DNA of 13,644 bases, taken from assembly GCA_028565635.1 (NCBI GenBank), contig JAOXYB010021269.1, positions 3,639 to 17,282 on the forward strand, given 5' to 3'. The stretch is from Phoronis ovalis (Eukaryota; Phoronida; Phoronidae). Shown here piece after piece: positions 1-6,870 of the stretch. The notes below the pieces were generated by a model. It had not been told where the DNA came from. It did not search any database and worked only from the letters and a program-made list of their open reading frames with translations. Position 1 is the first letter of the stretch. The number at the start of each line of letters is the position of its first letter. Position numbers and translations under genes: made by a program.

Positions 1-31
1 ATGTGTGTTATTCACAGCAAGTTTAGCAAAG
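1..31 (+). CDS. SCP/CTDSP-like small CTD phosphatase, internal exon (3' part only)
   Basis: This is the 3' end of a coding exon that begins before the window. Base 1 is the third base of a codon (probably Glu), followed by ten codons reading CVLFTASLAK, then a GTATGT donor at 32-37. The FTAS segment matches the conserved motif II of the FCP/SCP family of HAD phosphatases. Its Thr (codon 14-16) corresponds to the motif II Thr that contacts the phosphoryl group in human SCP1 (family knowledge). The exon splices in frame, at a codon boundary, to the exon at 269. The DxDx(T/V) nucleophile motif must lie in an upstream exon outside the window. These proteins dephosphorylate phosphoserines such as Ser5 of the RNA polymerase II C-terminal repeats and help silence neuronal genes through REST. 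CTDSP1, CTDSP2 and CTDSPL cannot be told apart here, and an invertebrate may have a single orthologue. Confidence 0.93.
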
Positions 32-268
32 GTATGTTATATCGGGATGAAATGTGCCAACAGAACTTGACTGGCAAGAAAGTTATGTCTGATAGCGCTT
101 AGGTTGACCACCTTTGGTATACAATTGCAAGGTGTGTGAAATGTTAAGAGGCTAGTTCTTAAATAAATGTAGAATTGAGATTTATTCATAAAAAATTAAA
201 TATGTGTCTGATATTCTGTTTTCTACGATGTTTTGTACATTTTACATCTTCCATCTTTTTATTTACAG
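32..268 (+). other. Intron of the SCP/CTDSP-like gene
   Basis: A 237-bp intron runs from the GTATGT donor to the TTTACAG acceptor after a T-rich tract (about 245-268). It interrupts the gene between the motif II segment (FTASLAK) and the YADP segment, at a codon boundary. From memory this matches a vertebrate CTDSP intron position. I see no conserved element inside it. Confidence 0.9.
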
Positions 269-367
269 TATGCAGACCCAGTTGCTGACCTCTTAGATAA
301 ATGGGGTGTTTTCAAATGCCGGTTATTCAGGGAATCATGTGTCTTTCATAGAGGAAATTATGTGAAG
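269..367 (+). CDS. SCP/CTDSP-like small CTD phosphatase, internal exon (33 codons)
   Basis: The exon is 99 bp, codon-phased at both ends. It is bounded by an acceptor (TTTACAG, ending at 268) and a GTAATA donor at 368. The translation starts [13 protein letters not shown], continues through [16 protein letters not shown], and has no stop. Both stretches are diagnostic of the small CTD phosphatases and are nearly identical to vertebrate CTDSP proteins as I remember them. The final Lys (365-367) corresponds to the motif III Lys of human SCP1 (K190 by recalled numbering), which stabilises the phospho-aspartyl intermediate. The [14 protein letters not shown] region lies by the substrate-binding face of the catalytic core. 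The high conservation and the intact frame argue for a functional gene rather than a processed copy, because the introns are still present. Confidence 0.96.
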
Positions 368-713
368 GTAATAACGCATATATTCATACAACTATAAACT
401 GTTCATTATTTCTTCACCAGATGTCACCAGCTACTGATTGATATACTCTATATCTATCTAGTTACATGCTGAAATCACCGTGTCATTTTTTATGGGAGTT
501 CACGTGGTGCAGCATAGCTCTGTAAATGGGTAATATCATTTAGCTATGTTGATATGCTAGTAATGTGATGGAAATATTGATGTTTGAAAAATTATCCACA
601 ATTGATAAGGAACAAGGCATATAGACATAGACATGCTGTGTTTAACAATAGGTGTAGGCCATATCCAGCCATGTTATTTATTTATTAAAAAAACAGGTTT
701 GTCATGATTTCAG
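368..713 (+). other. Intron of the SCP/CTDSP-like gene
   Basis: A 346-bp AT-rich intron with donor GTAATA and acceptor ATTTCAG. The pyrimidine tract before the acceptor is weak (GTTTGTCATGATTTCAG). A second AG at 696-697 lies 16 bp upstream, but using it would add intron sequence to a conserved reading frame. I see no repeat or structured RNA in it. Confidence 0.88.
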
Positions 714-800
714 GACTTGAGTCGATTAGGTCGAGATCTACATAAAGTGGTTATAATCGACAATTCACCAGCTTCTTATATCTTCCATCCTGATAATGCA
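714..800 (+). CDS. SCP/CTDSP-like small CTD phosphatase, internal exon (29 codons)
   Basis: The exon is 87 bp and phased at codon boundaries, with acceptor TTTCAG (ending at 713) and a consensus GTAAGT donor at 801. It reads [21 protein letters not shown] and then YIFHPDNA. The Asp-Asn pair at 759-764 within IIDNSP is HAD motif IV, which in human SCP1 (D206/N207, recalled) helps coordinate the catalytic Mg2+. All the active-site residues that should be encoded here are present. HKVVII replaces the vertebrate RRVLIL-type strand with conservative changes. The exon joins directly to the terminal exon at 1299. Confidence 0.97.
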
Positions 801-1298
801 GTAAGTCATATTATTGATTACTTGTGGTGATAGGGACTCGTATGTTTGAAGTTAAATATAACTACATTATCTAGTCAGAGGCAAGGATCATTAGTATTTT
901 ACATAGCATTGCCTTATGGATTAACCAGTTCTACTTTCTGCTTGTGAACATTACAATTTATTTGACAGCTTCTCAGTATCTGTTTGACTACCAGAAGTTA
1001 CGCATCCGAATATGATTGTATTAAGTATTATACTTACCGTATTAGTAAGTGTATATTCATACTTGTGCGAGGTATCAGCGTTTGCTGTAAACTATTTAAT
1101 AAAGTAAAATTTAAAATGTTCTGCAGCCAAGGCTGATACCTTGAAAACGTTGTTTATTGTGCTGTTTTGCCGTTTACTACTTATGGCACTTTCAAAGAAA
1201 AGCTACTTCACATTACATTATCGATAGCTTCAGTTTATGTACATACCAGCTAATTTGTGCATAAAATTATTAATTGGTTATTTTCTCTTTATTAACAG
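801..1298 (+). other. Last intron of the SCP/CTDSP-like gene
   Basis: A 498-bp intron with a strong GTAAGT donor and a TATTTTCTCTTTATTAACAG acceptor. It separates the DNA and VPVASWFDD segments at a codon boundary. Apart from the hairpin at 1068-1143, described separately, it contains a small inverted repeat (ACTTAC at 1032-1037 against GTAAGT at 1045-1050) and otherwise unremarkable AT-rich sequence. Confidence 0.9.
1068..1143 (+). ncRNA. Precursor-microRNA-like hairpin in last CTDSP intron (candidate only)
   Basis: Two 23-nt arms, 1068-1090 and 1121-1143, are inverted copies of each other. I count 18 Watson-Crick pairs plus 2 G-U pairs, two single internal mismatches and one mismatch at the loop end. 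The core GGTATCAGC / GCTGATACC is perfectly paired. The 30-nt spacer can add about six A-U-rich pairs (for example 1094-1097 with 1114-1117), leaving a terminal loop of roughly 14-16 nt. That gives a 76-nt hairpin of pre-miRNA size, sense to the host gene. The arms do not match miR-26, the intronic microRNA of vertebrate CTDSP genes. A remnant of a palindromic transposon is the main alternative. The inverted repeat is visible in the sequence; the RNA role is inference. Confidence 0.3.
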
Positions 1299-1421
1299 GT
1301 GCCTGTGGCTTCCTGGTTTGATGATATGTCGGACACAGAGTTATTAGACCTTATACCGTTTTTTGAGGGGTTATCAAAAGTAGATAACATATACACAGTA
1401 TTGAAAAATGGGAACACATAG
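1299..1421 (+). CDS. SCP/CTDSP-like small CTD phosphatase, terminal coding exon with stop
   Basis: The last coding exon has 40 codons plus a TAG stop at 1419-1421. It follows a good acceptor (TTTCTCTTTATTAACAG, ending at 1298). It reads [20 protein letters not shown] and then [16 protein letters not shown], the canonical end of the SCP catalytic domain. The SWFDD acidic pair lies just after motif IV and is conserved across the family. After the conserved YTVLK there is only a short tail (NGNT), about as long as in the vertebrate proteins. The four exons in the window join to about 112 residues, roughly the last 40% of a typical 260-280 residue SCP. No frameshift or missing catalytic residue is seen, so this gene looks intact. 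Confidence 0.97.
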   Translation: MPVASWFDDMSDTELLDLIPFFEGLSKVDNIYTVLKNGNT

Positions 1422-1785
1422 TAAACAGTGTGAACTGTACATTTAGTTGTGTACTACCAGCTAGTATTGGCATCATTATACATGATTTGATAACTTTTGT
1501 CATGTGCAGTTTATTGAAAGTATCCTGATCTTCTTGTATTACCAAAAAAAAACCAGTAATATTCCTATAGCAGGGTTTGTTCATCAACTACAATACAAAC
1601 ATATGTAAATTCATTGTTGGATGTTCTCTTAACTTATGATTTGGTATTGTAGGCATGGTTAAATTTATAAATTTAAACAGTTGGGTTACTCCATCTGACC
1701 ATGTCTATCCATTAATACACCACTTTCATTTAATTAAAAAAATAGTTAAATAAAATAAATAAAAGTTATGTTGTAACGAACCATT
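1422..1785 (+). other. Probable 3' UTR of the SCP/CTDSP-like gene
   Basis: Non-coding sequence from the stop codon to a likely cleavage point just beyond the AATAAA cluster at 1749-1763. It is AU-rich and has no repeat or open frame of note. The end is approximate because later signals (for example AATAAA at 1917-1922) could give longer 3' UTRs, which are common in this gene family. Confidence 0.5.
1749..1763 (+). promoter_or_regulatory. Overlapping polyadenylation signals (AATAAA x3)
   Basis: Three AATAAA hexamers lie at 1749-1754, 1754-1759 and 1758-1763. A GT-rich stretch follows (GTTATGTTG, 1765-1773), as expected of a downstream cleavage element. This is the first good signal after the stop codon, 328 bp downstream. 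The hexamer is common in AT-rich DNA, so the cluster plus the GT-rich element is the real support. Confidence 0.5.
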
Positions 1786-3051
1786 TGATCATGTATAATG
1801 ATTACAGTACTCTTCGCTAAAGTTATTGGATCAACTGAAAATTGAAATTCGCTCAATTTTATATGATGACAAAGGACATTATGAATGAATACGTACAGTG
1901 ATTAACTGAGACTCGAAATAAACAGAGATTTCACGAAACAAATGATTTTTCGTACATGAAATATTGACTGGCAGCAAACTGAGGAACTGTGATTGAAGTA
2001 ACCTTCATCTATCTTGTATGAAAATATCCATAACAGTGCAGGGAACTGAAAGAGGGTTGCTGTTGAGTAAATTGTGCAAGAATTATTGGTTAATACTCAA
2101 AATTAGTCCACAGAAAGTTCATACTAATATACTAGGCTTTGTGAACTGTGATTTTTGTTTTGAACGGAATCGAAATTACAAATATTTCCTACACCATTTA
2201 AAAGAAGATCGTGTTATGCTCAAGCAAGTGTTACTGGTTGGTATGCAACATGTTGACAGATTAATAATCTTTGGATATCCAGCGCATTAATCCAGATTTC
2301 AAATTATTTCCGATGTATATTCTGCTAAAATAGGATTTGAATAACAAAACGGCATGTCATAAGAAGTTTGAATTTTCTGCTAAACTGCAGAAATTCAGTT
2401 GACATAATGTATTGTTTGTACTAGTTACCATGTGTTCATTTTTGACATGAAGTGTATGTATGTATATTTGCATGTTGATTAGTACTTGGGCTACACATAT
2501 AATGCCATGCTTGTTTAGGAAATAGTGTATCATTAGTCTCGGCTTAGAAGAACATGCTTTTACAAAATTTGGTAAATGGCTAAACTACTTAATAATGGAA
2601 ATTTTATTTCGGCAACAAGAATATCTTAAATTTAAATGTAACAGTAGCAGTTGTACTTTCGCAGTATTATTGCATAGGGTTTATCTTCTTAAGCATGAGA
2701 GTGCAATATGAAGGCACCAGTGGAGAGACTGCAATGACTCAGGTCGCTTTACTCCAGCTTTTGTAGCATTTTGTCATGTTCCTTTAATGCCCATAAGTTG
2801 CATAATGTACAATTTTTACAGACACTAGCGCGTATGACACCTGTGTTTCAACCAAAGACTTTAAGGGAAAATACCTAGTTTTTGCATGTAGTTAAATGTG
2901 GCAAGCTTGTTTATGTTTATTATTGAGCTTAATTTTACAGTGCTTCTATATTTTAATTGTTTTGTTAATGTAAGGTTTCTCCAATGGTGTGCTAAGAAGA
3001 GTTATAGAACTAGGATATATTTAGAGCCAAGTGGAATTTTTTTTTGGCTCT
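1786..3051. other. Intergenic or extended 3' UTR sequence, no gene recognised
   Basis: This AT-rich stretch has no recognisable protein family. The longest open frame (2018-2290, + strand, 90 codons) has no family resemblance, no splice context and a composition expected by chance. A second AATAAA lies at 1917-1922. A short hairpin lies at 2370-2396 (10-11 nt arms, one bulge, loop TAAACT). Nothing else stands out. Confidence 0.6.
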
Positions 3052-3140
3052 TGTTCTGTGATACTGCATCACGAAACAGTGTAATACATACCTAACATTA
3101 CCCTAACCCTGATGAGGTATCACTGCAGTATCACGGAACA
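3052..3140. repeat. Inverted repeat around telomere-like CCCTAA sequence
   Basis: The left arm 3052-3068 (TGTTCTGTGATACTGCA) and right arm 3124-3140 (TGCAGTATCACGGAACA) are inverted copies matching at 16 of 17 positions. The left arm itself continues into a near-palindrome (GTGAT-ACTGC-ATCAC). The spacer includes CCTAACATTACCCTAACCCT (3091-3110), a degenerate CCCTAA/TTAGGG run, then GATGAGGTATCAC. I recall similar combinations of a GTGATACTGCA palindrome with TTAGGG-like units as dispersed repeats in marine invertebrate genomes, but cannot name the family. It is probably a short fossil of a non-autonomous element. Confidence 0.6.
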
Positions 3141-3783
3141 GTAACCAAATTTTTACATGTACAAACCAAGTAATAGTTATCATAGCATGAATCTAATCAC
3201 TGAGTGATACAATGTATGAGTATTAATTATAGAGAAATGTTGCTATTGAAGTAGCATGGCAACTTATGTAAGATAGTGTAATATGAGTAATAATATGATA
3301 TTTTTGCTATAACAATGAAATAATTTGATATAAAGTAAAATTCAAAGCACCACAGTATGTAAAATAATACAATGTAAAGTTTCATAATATTTACAAAAAA
3401 GGAATGAAGATGGAGTAAAAACAGTTTAAATATGCGTAGATAAGTAGTGTATGATATTATAATAAGCTAAACATTGTTATGCAAGTGGAGTATGCATTTG
3501 ACCACTTGACAATGATTCTTTTAAACTGCGCATGTACCAATGTACAGTGTGTCTCGGTGCTCTACGGCAGCAGCAATAGATATTCGTTGGCACTAACTAG
3601 GTGGTGCAAGGGGAAATGATGTGTTGTCTTTTGTATAAGCTGTTTGTTGTTTCACCGTTTTGGACACGCTGGGTTTTGCAGCAAATAGTTTATTGTGGTC
3701 CTGGCAAGTGGTTTACAAACGCATTCTTCATGCTGAAGGTATTTTTATACTGGCATGTTTAGAGAAAAAATTCTAGGTTTAAT
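3141..3783. other. Intergenic sequence, nothing recognised
   Basis: AT-rich DNA without a convincing open frame or RNA gene. The part at about 3480-3720 is somewhat less AT-rich and contains scattered CG dinucleotides, but I see no splice sites or promoter elements I would defend. Confidence 0.55.
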
Positions 3784-3976
3784 TAGGTTCTCTCTCGTAA
3801 ACAAAGTTGCGAGGTATTTACTCAAATCGCATTTCTTTGAAATATATTGGTATAATTGTTCTCGAAAAAGTTGCTAGGAAATTTGCAGGCATTTTTTCAG
3901 GTAAATGTATCGGTAAGATTGTTCTCGAAAAGTTGCTAGCAAGTTTGCAAGCATGTTTTCAGGTAAATTTACCATT
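3784..3976. repeat. 62-63 bp tandem duplication plus a decayed third copy
   Basis: Two clear copies lie head to tail at about 3851-3913 and 3914-3976. They share ATTGTTCTCGAAAA, GTTGCTAG, TTTGCA and TTTTCAGGTAAAT at matching places, with a single-base length difference in an A run. A more diverged upstream copy (about 3784-3850) keeps GTTCTCTCTCG, AAAGTTGCGAGG and a following T-rich part. The 84-codon open frame over this area (3807-4061) results from the repeat having few stops and does not resemble a protein family. Confidence 0.75.
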
Positions 3977-4429
3977 AGTTCATTCGCGTGTATATTTTGC
4001 ATTTCATATGCATTATCACACTTTGTATACCTGTGTCATATTTTGTAATCTGGTTACTTGATAAAAATGTAAAGTGTACTATAGTCACAATGAGTTGAGG
4101 TGTGGGAAAAGTCAATAAGTACTCCCCCTGGTGGTAGAATATGGATATATTTTGTTAACGTTTTCCATATTGTTATCAGGTTTGGACAGTTCCCGAGATT
4201 TGGTTTCCTTTGATTGTCTTTGAAGATGTGTTCATAGTTGAACTTCTATTAAAAAGAAAAAATGGCAACCTGCATAACATATGGGTTTGTAAAGTGTTTG
4301 AATTTCCATGTATCATTTGTCACATGTCATAATGCCAAATGAAAGATGGAACTCTTCCTCTTTCTTTAAATGTTTATTAATTTTGAGAATGCATTCAAAT
4401 ATAGTATAATTTAATAGACTATAGTAACA
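3977..4429. other. Intergenic sequence, nothing recognised
   Basis: AT-rich DNA with no gene, structured RNA or repeat that I can support. Confidence 0.5.
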
Positions 4430-4477
4430 GTTTCCGGTTTTTGTAGTCGGCACATCTTCATCAGTGCTTCATGCACT
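4430..4477 (-). repeat. Hammerhead-like CTGATGA...GAAAC motif, probable retroelement remnant
   Basis: On the minus strand a 5-bp hairpin (AGTGC-ATGAA-GCACT, + strand 4463-4477) runs straight into CTGATGA (rc of 4458-4464). After 23 nt comes GAAAC (rc of 4430-4434). CTGATGA then GAAAC is the order of the conserved hammerhead ribozyme core, and hammerheads are known in Penelope-like elements and retrozymes. However, the 23-nt spacer forms only a poor stem II (TGTG/TACA), and no convincing stem III or NUH cleavage triplet is visible. It is either a decayed ribozyme or a look-alike from a retroelement end. Confidence 0.3.
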
Positions 4478-5640
4478 AGAGGTTGCTAGCAGTGATAAAA
4501 ATGCCATGTTAGTGCTGAAGCTTTGATTGTGAGCCAAAAATTTATTGTTACATAGTTGATTTAACTTATATCTCGTATTCTTTACAAAATGTTCCCATGG
4601 CAGTTGTGAAACGCTATGTTTATTGAATTCGTCTTTCTGGAGCTGTCCACCAGGGTGCACTTATTTGTATGATTACCAAGTGTTTTATTCATATATACAT
4701 TATTGTTACAATATTACAACTATCCATGAATTTTTTGCATTGTAAACACTTCCATGGAAAATAAATGATATTATTACAACAACTCGCAAATAGTAATCTG
4801 ACTAATTAGATATTTATTAGATCAAGTTATTAGATTATTAATAATTAAGTTGAGTAGATTGGGTTTTTGACTAAAAAACAAATTCTTGGGAATAAATTAA
4901 TTAATGTATCTGATCTGACCTAAGACAGATATATGCAATTATGGATCACTTTACTGTAAATGCAATATTTGTTTTTGTTGAACAGCGTTCCTATATATTA
5001 TTTTTCCTGGATGTCCAGCTATAATAGAACATGAGACTTTAATAGTTGTATTAGTCTCAGAGTAGAACTAGACTGTGCCCCTTTGTTGTCCACCGGATGT
5101 CTACAAAAGAAAATTGGACATCATTATGATTGTGTGTATATCACCAATATAGTAGGAAACGATGTCAGTTATTATACTTCATTAAATCTCTAAATTTGTC
5201 ACTATTGTACTTGCCTGGTGATAGGACGGTCAAACTGGAGTTTGTATGGGGTCATTCATGCATTTCTCTGTCGATGAAATATTAAATACTATTGCTCATG
5301 TATTTAATATATTCACTGAACACTTCATTTGTCATGCTTTAATTTGATAAAATCTTAAATTTGTTCAACAATTACCTACCACACAAATAGAATTGCACTA
5401 TTTCAACATGAACGAGATAACTTTGTTTGCTCATTGTACATTTGTGATATTGCAGTAGGAGGCTAGTATGCATTTGCCACGCCCCGTAGCGGAAAGTATT
5501 TACTATTCCTACGCAAAAGTGATTTCAAATAAATTAGTCACACATGTCGCTTGTTAACCAAAACCTATCAAATTTTTTTGTTAGGAATCAAAGCAGGCTA
5601 CACAAATTAAATATTATAATAACACTGTTGTAAAATTGTC
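4478..5640. other. Intergenic sequence, no gene recognised
   Basis: AT-rich DNA. The minus-strand open frame at 4469-4660 (63 codons) overlaps the remnant at 4430-4477 and has no recognisable domain. A small GC-richer patch (CCACGCCCCGTAGCGG, 5478-5493) lies upstream of the possible 5' exon ending at 5758 and could be promoter sequence, but that is conjecture. Confidence 0.5.
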
Positions 5641-5758
5641 GATTTATATTAGTGAATTTATTTTTTGTCGGAGCGTCACCGTCATAGTAATTGATAGTTG
5701 TTAGGCTGGACAGGTAGCACGGTAACTGCACTGACCAAACAAGTATTTACATTCCCAG
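5641..5758 (+). other. Possible 5' non-coding exon of the gelsolin-like gene
   Basis: The best consensus splice donor between the genes, CCCAG|GTAAGTGG, lies at 5758/5759. A TATA-like TTTATATTA (5642-5650) sits about 110 bp upstream. Joined to the acceptor at 10892, the frame of the ATG at 10907 runs open back to an in-frame TAG near 5693 without another ATG. That is what a 5' UTR exon should look like. The left boundary is a guess, and no direct evidence of transcription exists in the sequence. Confidence 0.2.
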
Positions 5759-6195
5759 GTAAGTGGTCGTTTTATTACTATACAGCTGCTAGAGTTCATT
5801 AATGTGAGGACAGACTTGGAATAAGCATTTCTCTATCTAGGTGCTCCATGCGTTTCTGGTTGCAGAAATGCTATACTATAACTTCTTCGGCGTAATATTG
5901 AATGGGGTCAAACTCAAAATTTGGTTCGTGAAATCAAACATGGCTGCCCCCTAGGTGGGCTTAACTTGGAATTGTAGAGTTCTGTGTAATTGTGTCATCC
6001 AAGAAGAGTATGTCATCAGTTTCCAAGAGAAATCGATGTCAATATTTTAATAGTAAATAGTCGCCTCTAACAAGCTCTTGTCTACCACCCCCATTATATT
6101 ATCTCATATCTGCCACCTCAAGTTTTACCTTGGAATAAAAAAACTCTAATAAAGTATTATGTAAGTAAAAAAAATAAAACTTAACATGTGTTGTT
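5759..6195. other. Intergenic or 5' intron sequence, nothing recognised
   Basis: No open frame or repeat I can support. A patch at about 5900-5960 is less AT-rich (ATGGCTGCCCCCTAGGTGGG) but has no coding signature. The segment at 6130-6180 is A-rich with several AATAAA hexamers. Confidence 0.5.
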
Positions 6196-6218
6196 GACCG
6201 ACAAATGCAGTGTCGGTC
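6196..6218. repeat. Perfect 8-bp hairpin GACCGACA / TGTCGGTC
   Basis: A perfect inverted repeat, GACCGACA (6196-6203) and TGTCGGTC (6211-6218), surrounds the 7-nt loop AATGCAG. Its stem is much richer in GC than the surrounding DNA. It may mark the outer end of the repeat debris that follows. Function unknown. Confidence 0.6.
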
Positions 6219-6299
6219 TCTCTGCTTGCTCTTTCACAAGAAAACAAACCTAAAGTAAAGAATGCCTCTTTCATTGATGCTAAGTCCCTGCATATCAAA

Positions 6300-6560
6300 A
6301 CTGAGATTTTTTTTCGAGTAGCGAAGGCACGCCCTGCTAAGGGGTCGGGGGTACGCCCCCCGGAAAATTTTAAAAATTAAGATGCAATTTGCCACAATCT
6401 GGTGCAATTTGAGTTAAGATTACTGTTTTAGTAGGCCTTTTTAGCCAATGACTTGAAACAGGGAGAAATTACAAAACAACTGGAGACTGGGAGATGGGTG
6501 CTGAAACGGGGAGTCTCCCTGTCAAACGAGCGCGAGGAGACTTGGCAACACTGCTCTTTA
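6300..6560. mobile_element. GC-rich composite repeat, probable SINE or DNA-transposon fragment
   Basis: Three recognisable pieces follow one another. First is a G/C hairpin at 6346-6362 (CGGGGG-TACGC-CCCCCG) followed by GAAAATTTTAAAAATT. Second is a pair of TGCAATTT units 20 bp apart (6383-6390 and 6403-6410). Third is a segment with GGGAGTCTCCC (6509-6519) and GAGGAGACTTGGCAACACTG (6534-6553). I recall very similar G-rich hairpin plus AAAATTTT and GAGACTTGGCAACACTG modules as dispersed repeats in marine invertebrate genomes, but do not know the family name. There is no coding capacity. The sharp jump in GC against the AT-rich surroundings is visible directly. Confidence 0.6.
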
Positions 6561-6648
6561 AAGAGATATACAATCACCCTATGGTAATAGCATTGTAAAC
6601 TATCCTTTGGCTTTTCTAAATGGGTACAAGGTGCGACTCATAATTTAA

Positions 6649-6870
6649 AGGGCCCAGACTGCCTGGGGGCATTCACAGTTTTTCGAACACAGGGATGTGC
6701 TGCCCAACCCAATCCATAATTTTAGCTTGTGGTAGCAAACTCAATCCAAAGTTTTAAATTTAAGGTTAGCAATGCTTTTATGTATAAAATATGAGGGTAG
6801 CAATCCAATTTCTTGAAATATAAGGGTAGCAATCCAAAATTTTAAAATATTTGAGTATAGCTATATCCAT
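6649..6870. mobile_element. Non-autonomous element remnant: G-rich head plus ~30-bp subrepeats
   Basis: A head with GGGCCCAGACTGCCTGGGGG (6650-6669) and AGGGATGTGCTGCCC (6691-6705) is followed by five degenerate units anchored on TAGC(A/T)A. They start at 6733, 6767, 6798, 6827 and 6858, with spacings of 34, 31, 29 and 31 bp. Each unit reads roughly GGTAGCAATCCAA-TTTTAAAATATAAG. The layout, a short GC-rich end leading into ~30-bp internal repeats, is the same as in the element at 8342-8773, though the unit sequence differs. I recall this design from small non-autonomous DNA elements of marine invertebrates. The right end cannot be placed. Confidence 0.6.

Noticed and set aside
101-134. Small hairpin CACCTT...AAGGTG in the first intron
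   Set aside because: Only six base pairs with a 14-nt loop, which is expected by chance.
32-1298. miR-26 in the phosphatase introns
   Set aside because: I looked for the miR-26 seed and mature sequence (TTCAAGTAAT) in all three introns and did not find it. A near match, CCAAGTAATAG, lies near 3167, outside the gene and without a hairpin.
1351-1587. 78-codon minus-strand open frame
   Set aside because: It lies antisense to the terminal phosphatase exon and its 3' UTR, has no recognisable domain, and is explained by the real gene on the other strand.
2018-2290. 90-codon plus-strand open frame
   Set aside because: No family resemblance, no splice or promoter context, and a length within chance expectation for non-coding DNA of this size.
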